DNA of 53,911 nt from JASGDC01 sp047608145 (GTDB taxonomy: Bacteria; Actinomycetota; Actinomycetes; Actinomycetales; Micrococcaceae): NCBI GenBank assembly GCA_047608145.1, contig JASGDC010000016.1, positions 1 to 53,911 on the forward strand, in the 5' to 3' direction. A program made the position numbers and the translations under genes. The notes below the pieces were generated by a model, which saw only the letters and a list, made by a program, of their open reading frames with translations, did not search any database and had not been told where the DNA came from. Of this stretch, positions 25,122-33,718 are shown in pieces. How positions within the stretch are numbered: the first letter of the stretch is position 1; the number at the start of each line of letters is the position of its first letter.

Positions 25122-26049
25122 AGCGGATCCTTGGGTCAAGCCATGCATATAGCAGGTCAACGAGTAGGTTAGTAAGAAGGAATACCATCACCAAAACGCT
25201 CACGATAATTACTACCGTAGGGGCTTCCCCGGCGTTAATAGCTTTATACAAAGCATTACCAACACCAGGAACGTTGAAGATGGACTCAGTTACGATAGCG
25301 CCACCCATAAGAGCACCAAGATCGGCGCCTAGGTATGTCACTACTGGAATCAAAGAGTTACGAAGAATGTGTCTCGAAATCACTTGTTTCCGTGGCAAGC
25401 CTTTAGCCGTTGCCGTACGTACGTAATCTGCATTGGCATTCTCAATAACTGAAGTACGTGTCAAACGGAGCACATAACCAAAGGAAACAAGACCAAGCAC
25501 AATAGCCGGTAAAACCAAATCGCTAAAGCCAGCGTGAGAACCAACTGTCGGTCTAGCCCAATGCAGATTTACCCCAAATACGAGCTGCATCACGAAACCA
25601 AGCACGAACGTCGGAACCGAAATCACTAGTAACGAAATAAATAGTACTGTTCCATCGAACCAACCGCCTTTTTTCAAACCAGCGTACAGTCCGAAGATAA
25701 TACCAAAGAATGCCTCAAATGCTAACGCCATGAAAGCCAATCGTGCAGTAACAGGAAATGCTTGCGCCAACGTCTCTGAAATTGGTACACCGCTAAAATC
25801 TGTACCTAAATTAAAAGTCAATAGATTCTTAATAAAGATAAAGTATTGAACCAAGAATGGTTGATCCAAGTGAAATTGTTGCGTAAAGGCTTGCTTTACG
25901 CTATCTGCTACCGGCTTGTCCCCGAAAAGTGCCTGAATCGGGTCACCTGGCATTGAGAATACCAAATAGTAAACCAGAAAGGTGGCACCAAAAAATACCG
26001 GGATCATCTGCAGCACGCGCCGTAATATAAAACGACCCATAGAGCTCAA
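25114..26049 (-). CDS. oppB: Oligopeptide ABC transporter permease OppB
   Basis: OppB (311 aa) is the second channel subunit. It begins with the family-typical membrane segment (FILRRVLQMIPVFFGATFLVYYLV) and has six hydrophobic segments. The coupling loop contains DYVRTATAKGLPRKQVISRH. It lies 21 bases after oppA and overlaps oppC by 8 bases. Order A-B-C-DF and same strand show a single operon. Confidence 0.95.
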   Translation of the reverse strand: MSSMGRFILRRVLQMIPVFFGATFLVYYLVFSMPGDPIQALFGDKPVADSVKQAFTQQFHLDQPFLVQYFIFIKNLLTFNLGTDFSGVPISETLAQAFPVTARLAFMALAFEAFFGIIFGLYAGLKKGGWFDGTVLFISLLVISVPTFVLGFVMQLVFGVNLHWARPTVGSHAGFSDLVLPAIVLGLVSFGYVLRLTRTSVIENANADYVRTATAKGLPRKQVISRHILRNSLIPVVTYLGADLGALMGGAIVTESIFNVPGVGNALYKAINAGEAPTVVIIVSVLVMVFLLTNLLVDLLYAWLDPRIRYE

Positions 26050-26070
26050 CTCCTAAGTTCTTTCCTACGA

Positions 26071-27696
26071 CTAATTAGTAGCCGTAATCTGTGTATATGC
26101 TGGAAGCCCGTTCCACTGTAGCTTCACATTCTTTACGTTGTTAGACCATACAGCCTGTCCCTTATAGTCATATAGAGGAATTCCGGCCATGTCATCTAAG
26201 AGAATACTCTGTGCTTCATTAAGCTGAGCATTACGTTCCTGTGCAGTTGGTGCAGCTAACGCAGCTTGTAGCTTAGCATCGAAGGTTGGGTTCGTATAGA
26301 AGCTAGAGTTTGAATCTGCATCAGTCTGGAAGGAAGGCTGCAAGAAGTTATAGATTGATGGATAATCTGCCTGCCAGCCTGAGCGGAATGCACCAGTAAG
26401 TTTCTTGTTATCACGATCTTGCAAGAAAGACTTAAAGTCAGGGTATGGATTACCTGCAGCATTAATACCAAGGTTGTTCTTCCATAGGTTTGTTACTGCA
26501 TCTACCCATTGCTTGTGCCCACCATCATTGTTATATGAAAGTGTTAAAGTGCCAGTAAATGGACTAATTGCATCAGCTTGCTTCCACAATTCTTTTGCCT
26601 TTACTGGATTATACTTAGTGTTTTCCATACCAGAAATATTTGTATCATAACCAGGTAGTGTGCCTGGAGCAAACTGTGTAGCAGAGTCTTCTGTGCCACT
26701 AAAGATTTTATCCATGAGCTTATCACGATCAATGGCCAAAGAAAGTGCCTGGCGACGCAACTTGCCTTCTTTATCTTGGTGGAAGTGCTTAACATACGTA
26801 GGGATGCCAATAACAGTAATACCGTCGTAAGCAACGTTAGCATTGCGCCCCTTAAAGTCTAGCTGATATGATTTCAGCTCTGAAGGAGGAATCTGGTATA
26901 GCACGTCTAGGTTATCTGCTTGCACATCTGAATATGCTGCATCAGGAGACTGGTACACCATAAAGTCAATACCGCCATTTTTTGGCTTATTAGGGCCATT
27001 GTACTTGTCATTTTTCACAAGGCTAATAGACGTATTGTGCTGCCAGCCCTTGTTAGGGTCAATCTTGTAAGGACCGTTACCAATCGGCTTCTCTCCAAAA
27101 GCCTTAGGATCTTTAAAAGCCTGCTCAGGCAGTGGCCTAAACGCATTGATCCCCATACGTTCCTTGAAGTCTGACACTGGGTGGCTTAGCTTCACAGTGA
27201 AAGTATGATCATCAACAACCTTCAAACCAGAAAGTTTGGTCTGAGTGTTATTGTTTGGATCATAACCTTCAATATCCTGGAAAAAGTCACTTGTTCCTTG
27301 TGCATTAATGGCATTAGCACCATAGTTCCAAGCATCAACATAGTTCTTGGCTGTAATAGGTGACCCATCATCGAAAGTTAAACCAGACTTAATCTTGATA
27401 GTAAAGTTCTTGTTATCATTGTTTGGGTTTTCCCATGATGAAATACCAGCTTCTACCAGATTTCCCTTTTCATCATATGTGTAAAGACCCTCAGAAATAA
27501 GATCAATAACACGTCCACCACAGTTCTCAGCTGTATCCGTAGTTATCAAACCTACTTTTGGTTCACAACCATCTGCAGTAATAATCGCATTAGGACCCGT
27601 TGGCTTATTTGAGCGGCTAGAACCACTACATGCAGTAAGGCCAAATGTAAGCGCAACAGTAATTGCTGTAATTTGTGCGGTACGCTTAAAACGCAT
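26071..27696 (-). CDS. oppA: Oligopeptide-binding lipoprotein OppA
   Basis: OppA (541 aa) captures peptides outside the membrane and delivers them to OppBC. A lipoprotein signal ends in the lipobox GLTAC, with the lipid-bearing Cys near residue 23. The mature part is a family 5 solute-binding protein (IISEGLYTYDEKGNLVEAG, then the AFRPLPEQAF and GNGPYKI blocks). An in-frame ATG also exists at 27708, but the ribosome site GGGAGG lies just downstream of it and 4 bases before the ATG at 27696, so the shorter start is used. It leads the operon. Confidence 0.94.
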   Translation of the reverse strand: MRFKRTAQITAITVALTFGLTACSGSSRSNKPTGPNAIITADGCEPKVGLITTDTAENCGGRVIDLISEGLYTYDEKGNLVEAGISSWENPNNDNKNFTIKIKSGLTFDDGSPITAKNYVDAWNYGANAINAQGTSDFFQDIEGYDPNNNTQTKLSGLKVVDDHTFTVKLSHPVSDFKERMGINAFRPLPEQAFKDPKAFGEKPIGNGPYKIDPNKGWQHNTSISLVKNDKYNGPNKPKNGGIDFMVYQSPDAAYSDVQADNLDVLYQIPPSELKSYQLDFKGRNANVAYDGITVIGIPTYVKHFHQDKEGKLRRQALSLAIDRDKLMDKIFSGTEDSATQFAPGTLPGYDTNISGMENTKYNPVKAKELWKQADAISPFTGTLTLSYNNDGGHKQWVDAVTNLWKNNLGINAAGNPYPDFKSFLQDRDNKKLTGAFRSGWQADYPSIYNFLQPSFQTDADSNSSFYTNPTFDAKLQAALAAPTAQERNAQLNEAQSILLDDMAGIPLYDYKGQAVWSNNVKNVKLQWNGLPAYTQITATN

Positions 27697-28200
27697 AACG
27701 CCTCCCATTGTTTAGTTATCTTATTTATGTAGTTAGTAAAACTACCTTATTAAAAATATATACCAATTTACCGAATAATAATTATGCAAAACTTAACTTT
27801 TAGAAATATCATCAAAAAGTTATAATTAACATCTAGCTTAGCGTTATAGCCTTATATCCTTTGTTTTGCCTGGTCTAGAATAGATGCTCTACCTTCAAAA
27901 TGTATGCAGATTTATTAAAAAATATTTAACGCATATAAAGGTACAACATTTTATTTATGCACATAATATAGCTATTAAATTTGGCTTAATCACGGTCTGG
28001 ACAATATAACTATGCTGTACTACAACCTATGGCTATTGCTTATCGCAAGCTTAAACTTAACTTCTCTAGGACTTCAGTACTTTTCATCAAGTTTAGTGTG
28101 TTTAAACATATTGAAAGTGCTGAAAAGTACTGACAACAAAGAAAGAAATGTGGAAAGCCTTATTAGCAATAATTTTCTATGGCTTTAAACAAAACTACTC
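27697..28200. other. Divergent intergenic region between opp and the M23 gene
   Basis: These 504 AT-rich bases have no clear gene. They must carry the opp promoter (minus) and the promoter for the plus-strand M23-mptB genes. A possible plus-strand promoter is TTGGCT (27981) - 18 bases - TATAAC (28005). The palindrome 28074-28133 belongs to repeat family B. A 58-codon frame at 28012-28188 crosses this palindrome; I do not accept it as a gene. Confidence 0.6.
28074..28133. repeat. Dispersed palindromic repeat, family B, copy 1
   Basis: Perfect 13-base arms (TCAGTACTTTTCA and its complement, 28074-28086 and 28121-28133) enclose a core with GTGTGTTTAAACATA followed by TTGA. The core recurs at 38226-38271 with different outer arms. 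It lies between the opp promoter and the M23 gene. Confidence 0.8.
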
Positions 28201-28782
28201 ATGCTTTTTGTCGGTACAACTAGGTTTCTTCTTGAAGTCTTTTCAAGCTTTGCTGGTTCAGCTAGTTTTATAGTTATGACTTATATTTTTCCTACTGCAA
28301 TACTGACGGGTTTGCTTGCAACTTCTGCTATTGCGCCTGCTAGTTATGCAGACACTTTTATGACGAGCACTGTTAAAGCAAAGACAAAGAAGTGGTCTCC
28401 TCCCATTAGATCTTTTAAGCTCAAAGCCCCTTTTGCACCAGGTAAATATAATTGGAATGCCGGACATCGTGGACTTGACATCCAAGGCTCAGCAAACATC
28501 CCAGTAACAGCTCCTGCATCAGGGATAGTATATTTTAAAGGTAAGATTGCTGAAAAAACTACTTTGAGCATCCAACACGAAGGTGATATTCGCAGTACTT
28601 ATGAACCAGTTATCAGTACACTCAAAAAAGGAGATTATGTCACCAAAGGTCAAGTAATTGGCTATCTGCTACCAGGTGGACACTGTAATTTTTGTTTACA
28701 TTTTGGTGTTAAAACAACTGAAAAATATTTAAATCCATTACTCTTTCTCAATATCCAACGTTCTATCCTTTTACCACGCTAA
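28201..28782 (+). CDS. Secreted M23-family (LytM-type) protein with a Cys in the HxH position
   Basis: This protein (up to 193 aa) has an N-terminal signal or anchor ending near ASYA|DT and a compact M23 domain. The first zinc motif is intact (HRGLDIQG, near residue 90). The last motif reads CLHFGV, so the usual first His of the H-x-H pair is Cys while the zinc-binding His is kept. M23 domains cut peptidoglycan cross-bridges; the CLH form occurs in actinobacterial relatives as I recall, and its activity is uncertain. No good ribosome site precedes the ATG at 28201; another in-frame ATG at 28276 would leave a shorter signal peptide. mptB starts 13 bases after its stop, so the two may be co-transcribed. 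Confidence 0.75.
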   Translation: MLFVGTTRFLLEVFSSFAGSASFIVMTYIFPTAILTGLLATSAIAPASYADTFMTSTVKAKTKKWSPPIRSFKLKAPFAPGKYNWNAGHRGLDIQGSANIPVTAPASGIVYFKGKIAEKTTLSIQHEGDIRSTYEPVISTLKKGDYVTKGQVIGYLLPGGHCNFCLHFGVKTTEKYLNPLLFLNIQRSILLPR

Positions 28783-28795
28783 AATACATAGAGTT

Positions 28796-30367
28796 ATGCC
28801 AACTTCCTCACTAGTAGACACAGAAAAATTAAGGACCCATAATGCCCTAGTCCTAGGCTTATGGGGTAGTGTGTGCTTGCTAGTAAGCTCATGGGTGCTT
28901 GGCACAATCCCACAAGTAGTACAGCTTCAGTTCCAATGGATTATGTCTATCCGACAGTTCCTGCCATTAACCTTTTTTATGGTGTTACTAGGAATCTTTG
29001 GCGCAATCCTACATGTTATCGGCTGGGCTAGGTTAGCAACCAGTATTAAAAATTGGGATACAACTTCGACAAAAGTAATCCGCAGAGCTGCAATGCTCTG
29101 GACTATTCCATTATTTTTTAGTGTACCAATGTTTAGCAATGATGTTTTTGCATACATTAGTCAAGGCAGACTTATGCAAGCTGGTTATGATCCTTACAAC
29201 ACTGGAATTTCTGTGCTAGATGGTTGGCGTTCTCAAGGAGTTAGTGAAATATGGAGTGAATCAGTAACACCTTATGGTCCACTTTTCTTAGCTTTTGAAA
29301 GAATTATTGTGATCGGCACCAATGATAATATCGTACTGAGTTTGCTTGCTTTCAAAATACTTGCTGCATTAGGAATTGGCTTATGCTATTACTTCATTCC
29401 TAAAGTTGCAAAACAAAATGGCTTTAACGAAGCTAAGGCAATTTGGCTTACTGTAGCTAATCCACTATTTAGTTTTGCCTTCATGATTTCACTCCACAAT
29501 GATTCTTTAATGTTAGGTTTACTTATAGGAGGCATCTACTTTTTCCAAGATAAAAGGCGCGTGCTAGGCTTACTATTTGTCAGCGCTTCAATTGCCATTA
29601 AACCAATTACAGTTTTGACATTACCGTTTTTAGGAATTATGTGGGCAAGGCAAATCAATCCAATACCAACTGCAGGACTACAGATAAAAATATGGGCATA
29701 CACTGCAGCAATTGGAATGGTTCCAGTCGTTATCTTTGGAATGCTAATTGGTTTATACCCTGGCTGGATTAAAGCCTTTGCTACTCCTGGACAAGTCTTT
29801 AATTTCTATGCACCAGTGAGTTATCTAAGTTGGGCCACAGGAGCGATAGAACTCGTCCTTGGTGGTAGTGGCCAAGTAGGTCCAGCTATCGTAAAAGGTA
29901 TTTTTTCACTTATTACAGTCCTATTAATTCTGAGACTCATCTTTATGAACAGCACCCATCGAACAATCTTGCAGCGCATGACTATTGCTTTTGGGGTTAC
30001 TGTAGCTTTTTCTCCAGTTATTTACGGTTGGTACATTCTTTGGGTAGTATTACTATTTGCAATTAGCGTGGAACATAATGATAAATACGTATTACCGTTA
30101 ATTTATCTGAGCGTCTTTTACAGCATCGCACCTTTTGCAGAGCCAATGGATGTTTCTGTAATCGTTGATGGACTAGGCATAATCAGGATAACTGCTGTTA
30201 TAGCTATGTTTTTGTCCTGTTATTGGCTGCTAATAAAAAGTGAAAGTATGCAAAGGCTTTATCGTTTTGAGAGAGCACAATCCCGAGCATTGGAATACAC
30301 TAACCGTTTTGAAGAAACAAAACTGCCCAACCCGTTATCAAGTGCTAAAGTTGTAAGATACGATTAA
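28796..30367 (+). CDS. mptB: Polyprenol-phosphomannose-dependent alpha-1,6-mannosyltransferase (MptB-like)
   Basis: This 523-aa GT-C glycosyltransferase has about 12 membrane segments. The early extracytoplasmic loop carries SNDVFAYISQGRLMQAGYDPY with the catalytic Asp, the MptA/MptB signature. A later loop contains VTPYGPLF. Mycobacterial MptB adds mannose from polyprenyl-phosphate-mannose to lipoglycan or lipomannan cores. Homologues here probably build a mannose-containing membrane glycan. ManA and ManC elsewhere in the window can supply the sugar. The sequence lacks a clear ribosome site. The donor polyprenol synthase is not in the window. Confidence 0.88.
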   Translation: MPTSSLVDTEKLRTHNALVLGLWGSVCLLVSSWVLGTIPQVVQLQFQWIMSIRQFLPLTFFMVLLGIFGAILHVIGWARLATSIKNWDTTSTKVIRRAAMLWTIPLFFSVPMFSNDVFAYISQGRLMQAGYDPYNTGISVLDGWRSQGVSEIWSESVTPYGPLFLAFERIIVIGTNDNIVLSLLAFKILAALGIGLCYYFIPKVAKQNGFNEAKAIWLTVANPLFSFAFMISLHNDSLMLGLLIGGIYFFQDKRRVLGLLFVSASIAIKPITVLTLPFLGIMWARQINPIPTAGLQIKIWAYTAAIGMVPVVIFGMLIGLYPGWIKAFATPGQVFNFYAPVSYLSWATGAIELVLGGSGQVGPAIVKGIFSLITVLLILRLIFMNSTHRTILQRMTIAFGVTVAFSPVIYGWYILWVVLLFAISVEHNDKYVLPLIYLSVFYSIAPFAEPMDVSVIVDGLGIIRITAVIAMFLSCYWLLIKSESMQRLYRFERAQSRALEYTNRFEETKLPNPLSSAKVVRYD

Positions 30368-30398
30368 AATACTTGTACCTAACCTATAACGTGGAGCC

Positions 30399-31727
30399 AT
30401 GCAATACATAATTCGACCTGATGTCGCCTTCCGAAATCACACTATGGAAGTGCCTTTAGATTATAATCATCCTAACGGACCTAAAATCGAGATTTTTGCA
30501 CGTGAATATGTAGCCAAAAACAAAATCGACGACGAGCTACCCTACTTAATATTCTTCCACGGTGGACCTGGCGGCAAAGGCGTACGACAAGCAGAGATAA
30601 CGGGCTGGCTCAAAGAAGCACTTAAAACGTTTAGAGTGGTTGCCTTAGACCAGCGTGGAACTGGACTTTCGACCCCCTTGACTGCACAGACTATTACAAA
30701 GTATGGCAAACCACACGAACAAGCAGCCTTCTTAACTTTCTTCCGAGCAGACTCGATTGTTCATGACGCTGAAAAACTTCGTGAACATCTTAGAATTAAA
30801 AAGTGGAGTACGATGGGACAAAGCTATGGTGGTTTTGTCACTTTTACTTACCTATCACTTTTTCCGAAATCACTTGATCGTTCTATAGTCACAGGCGGGG
30901 TGCCTCCTATTAATTACGATGCACGTACAGTTTACAACCACACCTTAGTAAGATTAGCTAGGGCAAATAAGAAATACTTTGAGTTATATCCTGAAGATCA
31001 AAAGACTCTTAACGAAATCCGTGACCACATTAATTACACAAAAGAGTTACTACCGACTGGAGATCGTTTAACGCCTGAACGATTGCAACTTCTTGGAATT
31101 GTTTTAGGACGCACCGAAGGCATCCATGAACTGCATTTTATCCTAGAAGAAGCTTTCGTTGACACTAAAGAAGGAAAACGACTTTCAGCAAGTTTTCTTA
31201 CTGAAATCATGCCTTATTTAAGCTACGCTACTAAACCACTCTACGTGTTATTACATGAAACAATTTATGCGCAAGGGCGTTCTATGCTAACAAATGCTAA
31301 ACAGGTAGTGTGGGGATTAAAACGTTATGGTTTCCAAGTAGATTTAGCGGAAGATGATAAAGGTTTAAGTGCTGATTTCACTTCAAATGCTTATAATATT
31401 CAACTAGTCGGAGAAATCTTTGAGCCATGGTTATTTAGGCAAGACGATAGCTTAAAGCCATTAAAAGAAACTTTCCATGAACTTGAAAAACTCACAAAAG
31501 ATTATGACTGGCTTCCGTTATACAATGCGAAGCAATTGGCAGAAAATCCAGTTCCTGTTGCTTGTTTAGTTTACGAAGATGATGTTTTTGTCGATAAAGA
31601 TCTTTCTCTAGAAACACTTTCAAAAACCAAAAATGCCAAAGCAAAAGTAACTTCCGATTTCCAGCATGATGGCATTCACTGTGATGGTGAACGACTTTTT
31701 GCTGAACTATTACAAATGACCAACTAG
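30399..31727 (+). CDS. pip: Proline iminopeptidase-like alpha/beta hydrolase (S33)
   Basis: The 442-aa protein removes N-terminal proline or another residue from peptides if it acts as its family does. The oxyanion loop HGGPGGKG is near residue 53, the DQRGTG strand near 82 and the nucleophile elbow GQSYGGF near 135. The C-terminal His lies in HDGIHCDG. There is no signal peptide, so it is cytoplasmic. It is a plausible partner of the peptide importer for breakdown of imported peptides. A GTGGAG site precedes the ATG. A strong terminator follows. Confidence 0.88.
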   Translation: MQYIIRPDVAFRNHTMEVPLDYNHPNGPKIEIFAREYVAKNKIDDELPYLIFFHGGPGGKGVRQAEITGWLKEALKTFRVVALDQRGTGLSTPLTAQTITKYGKPHEQAAFLTFFRADSIVHDAEKLREHLRIKKWSTMGQSYGGFVTFTYLSLFPKSLDRSIVTGGVPPINYDARTVYNHTLVRLARANKKYFELYPEDQKTLNEIRDHINYTKELLPTGDRLTPERLQLLGIVLGRTEGIHELHFILEEAFVDTKEGKRLSASFLTEIMPYLSYATKPLYVLLHETIYAQGRSMLTNAKQVVWGLKRYGFQVDLAEDDKGLSADFTSNAYNIQLVGEIFEPWLFRQDDSLKPLKETFHELEKLTKDYDWLPLYNAKQLAENPVPVACLVYEDDVFVDKDLSLETLSKTKNAKAKVTSDFQHDGIHCDGERLFAELLQMTN

Positions 31728-31764
31728 TAATCTGCAAACTTTATTAAACTGCTTTTATAACTCT

Positions 31765-31808
31765 TACCTAAAATAGGCTTCAATAGTTATTGAAGCCTAT
31801 TTTAGGTA
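31765..31808. terminator. Bidirectional terminator between convergent genes
   Basis: A perfect 21-base inverted repeat (31765-31785 and 31788-31808) with a two-base centre lies between the iminopeptidase stop (31727) and the stop of the SD-repeat gene on the other strand (31821). In RNA a few pairs at the tip would open to form a loop. AT-rich arms next to both stops suit a shared terminator. Confidence 0.85.
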
Positions 31809-31820
31809 GTTTTAGAAAAC

Positions 31821-33617
31821 TTAGTTTGCTAATTTATTTAGCTGATCAATATTTTTATTCATCCAAGTAATGTAGTCTGTGTTATCAGGCATACTATCAT
31901 CGAAAGTCACCACTGGTAACTTGGCTGAGTTAGCCTGAGACTTGATAGTAGTAGAGTTTTTGTCCTGATCAGAATCATTATAAGCATACAAGTTTACTTT
32001 CTTATCTTTCACTTGCTGTTGTGCTTGCTGAAGTGAAATCATACTTGCATTAGTGTTTGACTGGCTGTTGTTATTTGCACTAGCACTGCCAGTACTTTGG
32101 GCTGGAGACAGGAACGTTACTTTTACGCCTGCCTTTTGTAATAAGTCAGTAGGAGTACTGTCACTTGCAATTGCCGTCTTCCCATTAAGCTGTGTCATAC
32201 CACTAAGCTTCTGTTGCATATCACTAATTGACTTAGTGAACTTGTCAGAATTTGCTTGGTATTGATTAGCATTTGTAGAGTCAATATCTGAGTACTGTTG
32301 TGCTAAATCTTTAGCCATTGCAGAAACTGCATCTAGGTTATATGCTGCAAAAGTAGTTACTTCTACTGGAGTAGCATTTGCATTTAGTGTACTAGTTGCA
32401 GATGCAGAAGTTGATGGCGTTGCTGAAGCACTTGCACTAGGTGAAGCATCTGCATCTTTATTTCCAAATAGATTGGCAAATAACATCTTAATGAAGTTTA
32501 AGAAACCGCCAGAACTCGATGAATCGTCTGTAGTATTATCTGAACTATCATCTGTAGGATTTGCACTACTACTAGAAGTTTCTTGTTGATTCGCTGCACT
32601 ACCTCCTGACTTACCAACAAAGTCCGTAACCTGCAAGACTACTTGGTCCGAGTTAGCTTGAGAGTCTGAAGAGTCAGAATTATTTTCTGAGGAATCAGAA
32701 TTTGAGCTATCATCAGAATTGCTATTATCTGAATTATCACTATCGGACGAATTACTGTCACTGTTGCCAGAATCTGAACTATTAGAATTATTTTCTGAGG
32801 AATCAGAATTTGAGCTATCATCAGAATTGCTATTATCTGAATTATCACTATCGGACGAATTACTGTCACTGTTGCCAGAATCTGAACTATTAGAATCGGA
32901 ATTGTTACTAGAGTTTGAATCACTTGAAGATCCATTATCTGAGGAACGCTGACTCATAAAGTTATCGTATTCGCCACCATTTTTAATAACAATATCAGCA
33001 TTTGAAATTGCAGAACGGTCACTTTGAGATGCGGAATAATCCTGAATGTCTGTGGTATTAGAGTTGTCATCATCAGCAATAGTAGTAACCTCTACGTTGT
33101 TACCACCAATTTGTTTAGCAATATCAGCAAATAATGGTGTGGAAGCTACAACTTTAATCTTTCCGGAAGAGTTACTGTTTGATTGATTATTGCTATTAGA
33201 CTGTCCATTATTATTTTGCTGATCATTCCCATTTCCATCTCCATCTGACGAGTTTGAATCGCTATTGGAATTAGAATCATCTGAGTTGCTATCTGAGCCT
33301 GAGTTATTATCTGTTGAGTTATCAGAATCTGAGTTATCATCTGAACTATCACTATCGGACGAATTACTGTCACTGTTGTCAGAATCTGAATTATTTGAGA
33401 AACCATTCCCGTTTGAGGAATTTCCATTATCAGAATTATCATTAAAACTATTATTGTCGTCTGAATTACTATCTGAGTTGTCGTCATTAAAAGCTACAGT
33501 GCTTGCTGACGGTGACAACGAGTCGCTAGCATCTGCCAATGCAGGTATCGTAGAACCTGTCATAAGAGTTACAGCGGCTACCGATGCAATAGGTAACGTT
33601 GTCTTTTTTCGTTTCAT
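31821..33617 (-). CDS. Zn/Mn-type solute-binding protein homologue with large Ser/Asp/Asn repeat insertions
   Basis: This 598-aa exported protein has a signal peptide (MKRKKTTLPIASV...PALA) and no lipobox. About 130 residues of Ser/Asp/Asn repeats follow. The ZnuA-like fold then starts at KIKVVASTPLFADIAKQIGG, is broken after GGEYDNFM by a second Ser/Asp/Asn block of about 100 residues, and resumes to end at DYITWMNKNIDQL. In the family, metal is held by His in DPHSYE and EHVWYD; here these places read DIQDYSA and TTFAAYN, so both His are gone. No ABC permease lies nearby. A surface adhesin or spacer role fits better than metal uptake, by inference. A TTG frame opens at 33635, but GGAG 8 bases before the ATG at 33617 sets the start. 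Confidence 0.8.
   Translation of the reverse strand: MKRKKTTLPIASVAAVTLMTGSTIPALADASDSLSPSASTVAFNDDNSDSNSDDNNSFNDNSDNGNSSNGNGFSNNSDSDNSDSNSSDSDSSDDNSDSDNSTDNNSGSDSNSDDSNSNSDSNSSDGDGNGNDQQNNNGQSNSNNQSNSNSSGKIKVVASTPLFADIAKQIGGNNVEVTTIADDDNSNTTDIQDYSASQSDRSAISNADIVIKNGGEYDNFMSQRSSDNGSSSDSNSSNNSDSNSSDSGNSDSNSSDSDNSDNSNSDDSSNSDSSENNSNSSDSGNSDSNSSDSDNSDNSNSDDSSNSDSSENNSDSSDSQANSDQVVLQVTDFVGKSGGSAANQQETSSSSANPTDDSSDNTTDDSSSSGGFLNFIKMLFANLFGNKDADASPSASASATPSTSASATSTLNANATPVEVTTFAAYNLDAVSAMAKDLAQQYSDIDSTNANQYQANSDKFTKSISDMQQKLSGMTQLNGKTAIASDSTPTDLLQKAGVKVTFLSPAQSTGSASANNNSQSNTNASMISLQQAQQQVKDKKVNLYAYNDSDQDKNSTTIKSQANSAKLPVVTFDDSMPDNTDYITWMNKNIDQLNKLAN
32676..32891 (-). repeat. 108-bp tandem repeat in the SD-repeat gene
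   Basis: A 108-base unit (36 codons, Ser/Asp/Asn-rich) is present as two exact tandem copies (32676-32783 and 32784-32891); a shorter related piece lies near 33340-33390. Identity at third positions makes it recombination-prone, so repeat number may vary between strains. Confidence 0.93.
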
Positions 33618-33651
33618 ACGGTTTTCTCCAATCAAAACTTCATTCCATTCA

Positions 33652-33657
33652 ATTATA
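33652..33657 (-). promoter_or_regulatory. Probable -10 box of the SD-repeat gene
   Basis: The minus strand reads TATAAT, a perfect consensus -10, 34 bases before the ATG at 33617. No equally good -35 is seen. It lies in the 101-base gap after manA, so the gene can be transcribed apart from manA. Confidence 0.5.
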
Positions 33658-33718
33658 TAGAATTATGCTAAAGCTTGCTGTATGGAAACCTAATAATTGC
33701 TGTGAATAATAAGGAATA

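Noticed and set aside
25122..25160. Longer oppC start
   Set aside because: It would overlap oppB by 47 bases and has no ribosome site, whereas the ATG at 25121 has AAGGA at good distance.
28012..28188. 58-codon plus-strand frame with a hydrophobic start
   Set aside because: It runs straight through the family B palindrome, lacks a ribosome site and its ATG is one base from the proposed -10 box.
32676..33487. Regular repeats that could be taken for a CRISPR array
   Set aside because: The repeats are in frame, encode Ser/Asp/Asn, have no unique spacers and lie inside a clear coding frame.
33618..33635. TTG start adding six residues to the SD-repeat protein
   Set aside because: The GGAG ribosome site lies inside this extension and points to the ATG at 33617; the signal peptide is also normal from there.
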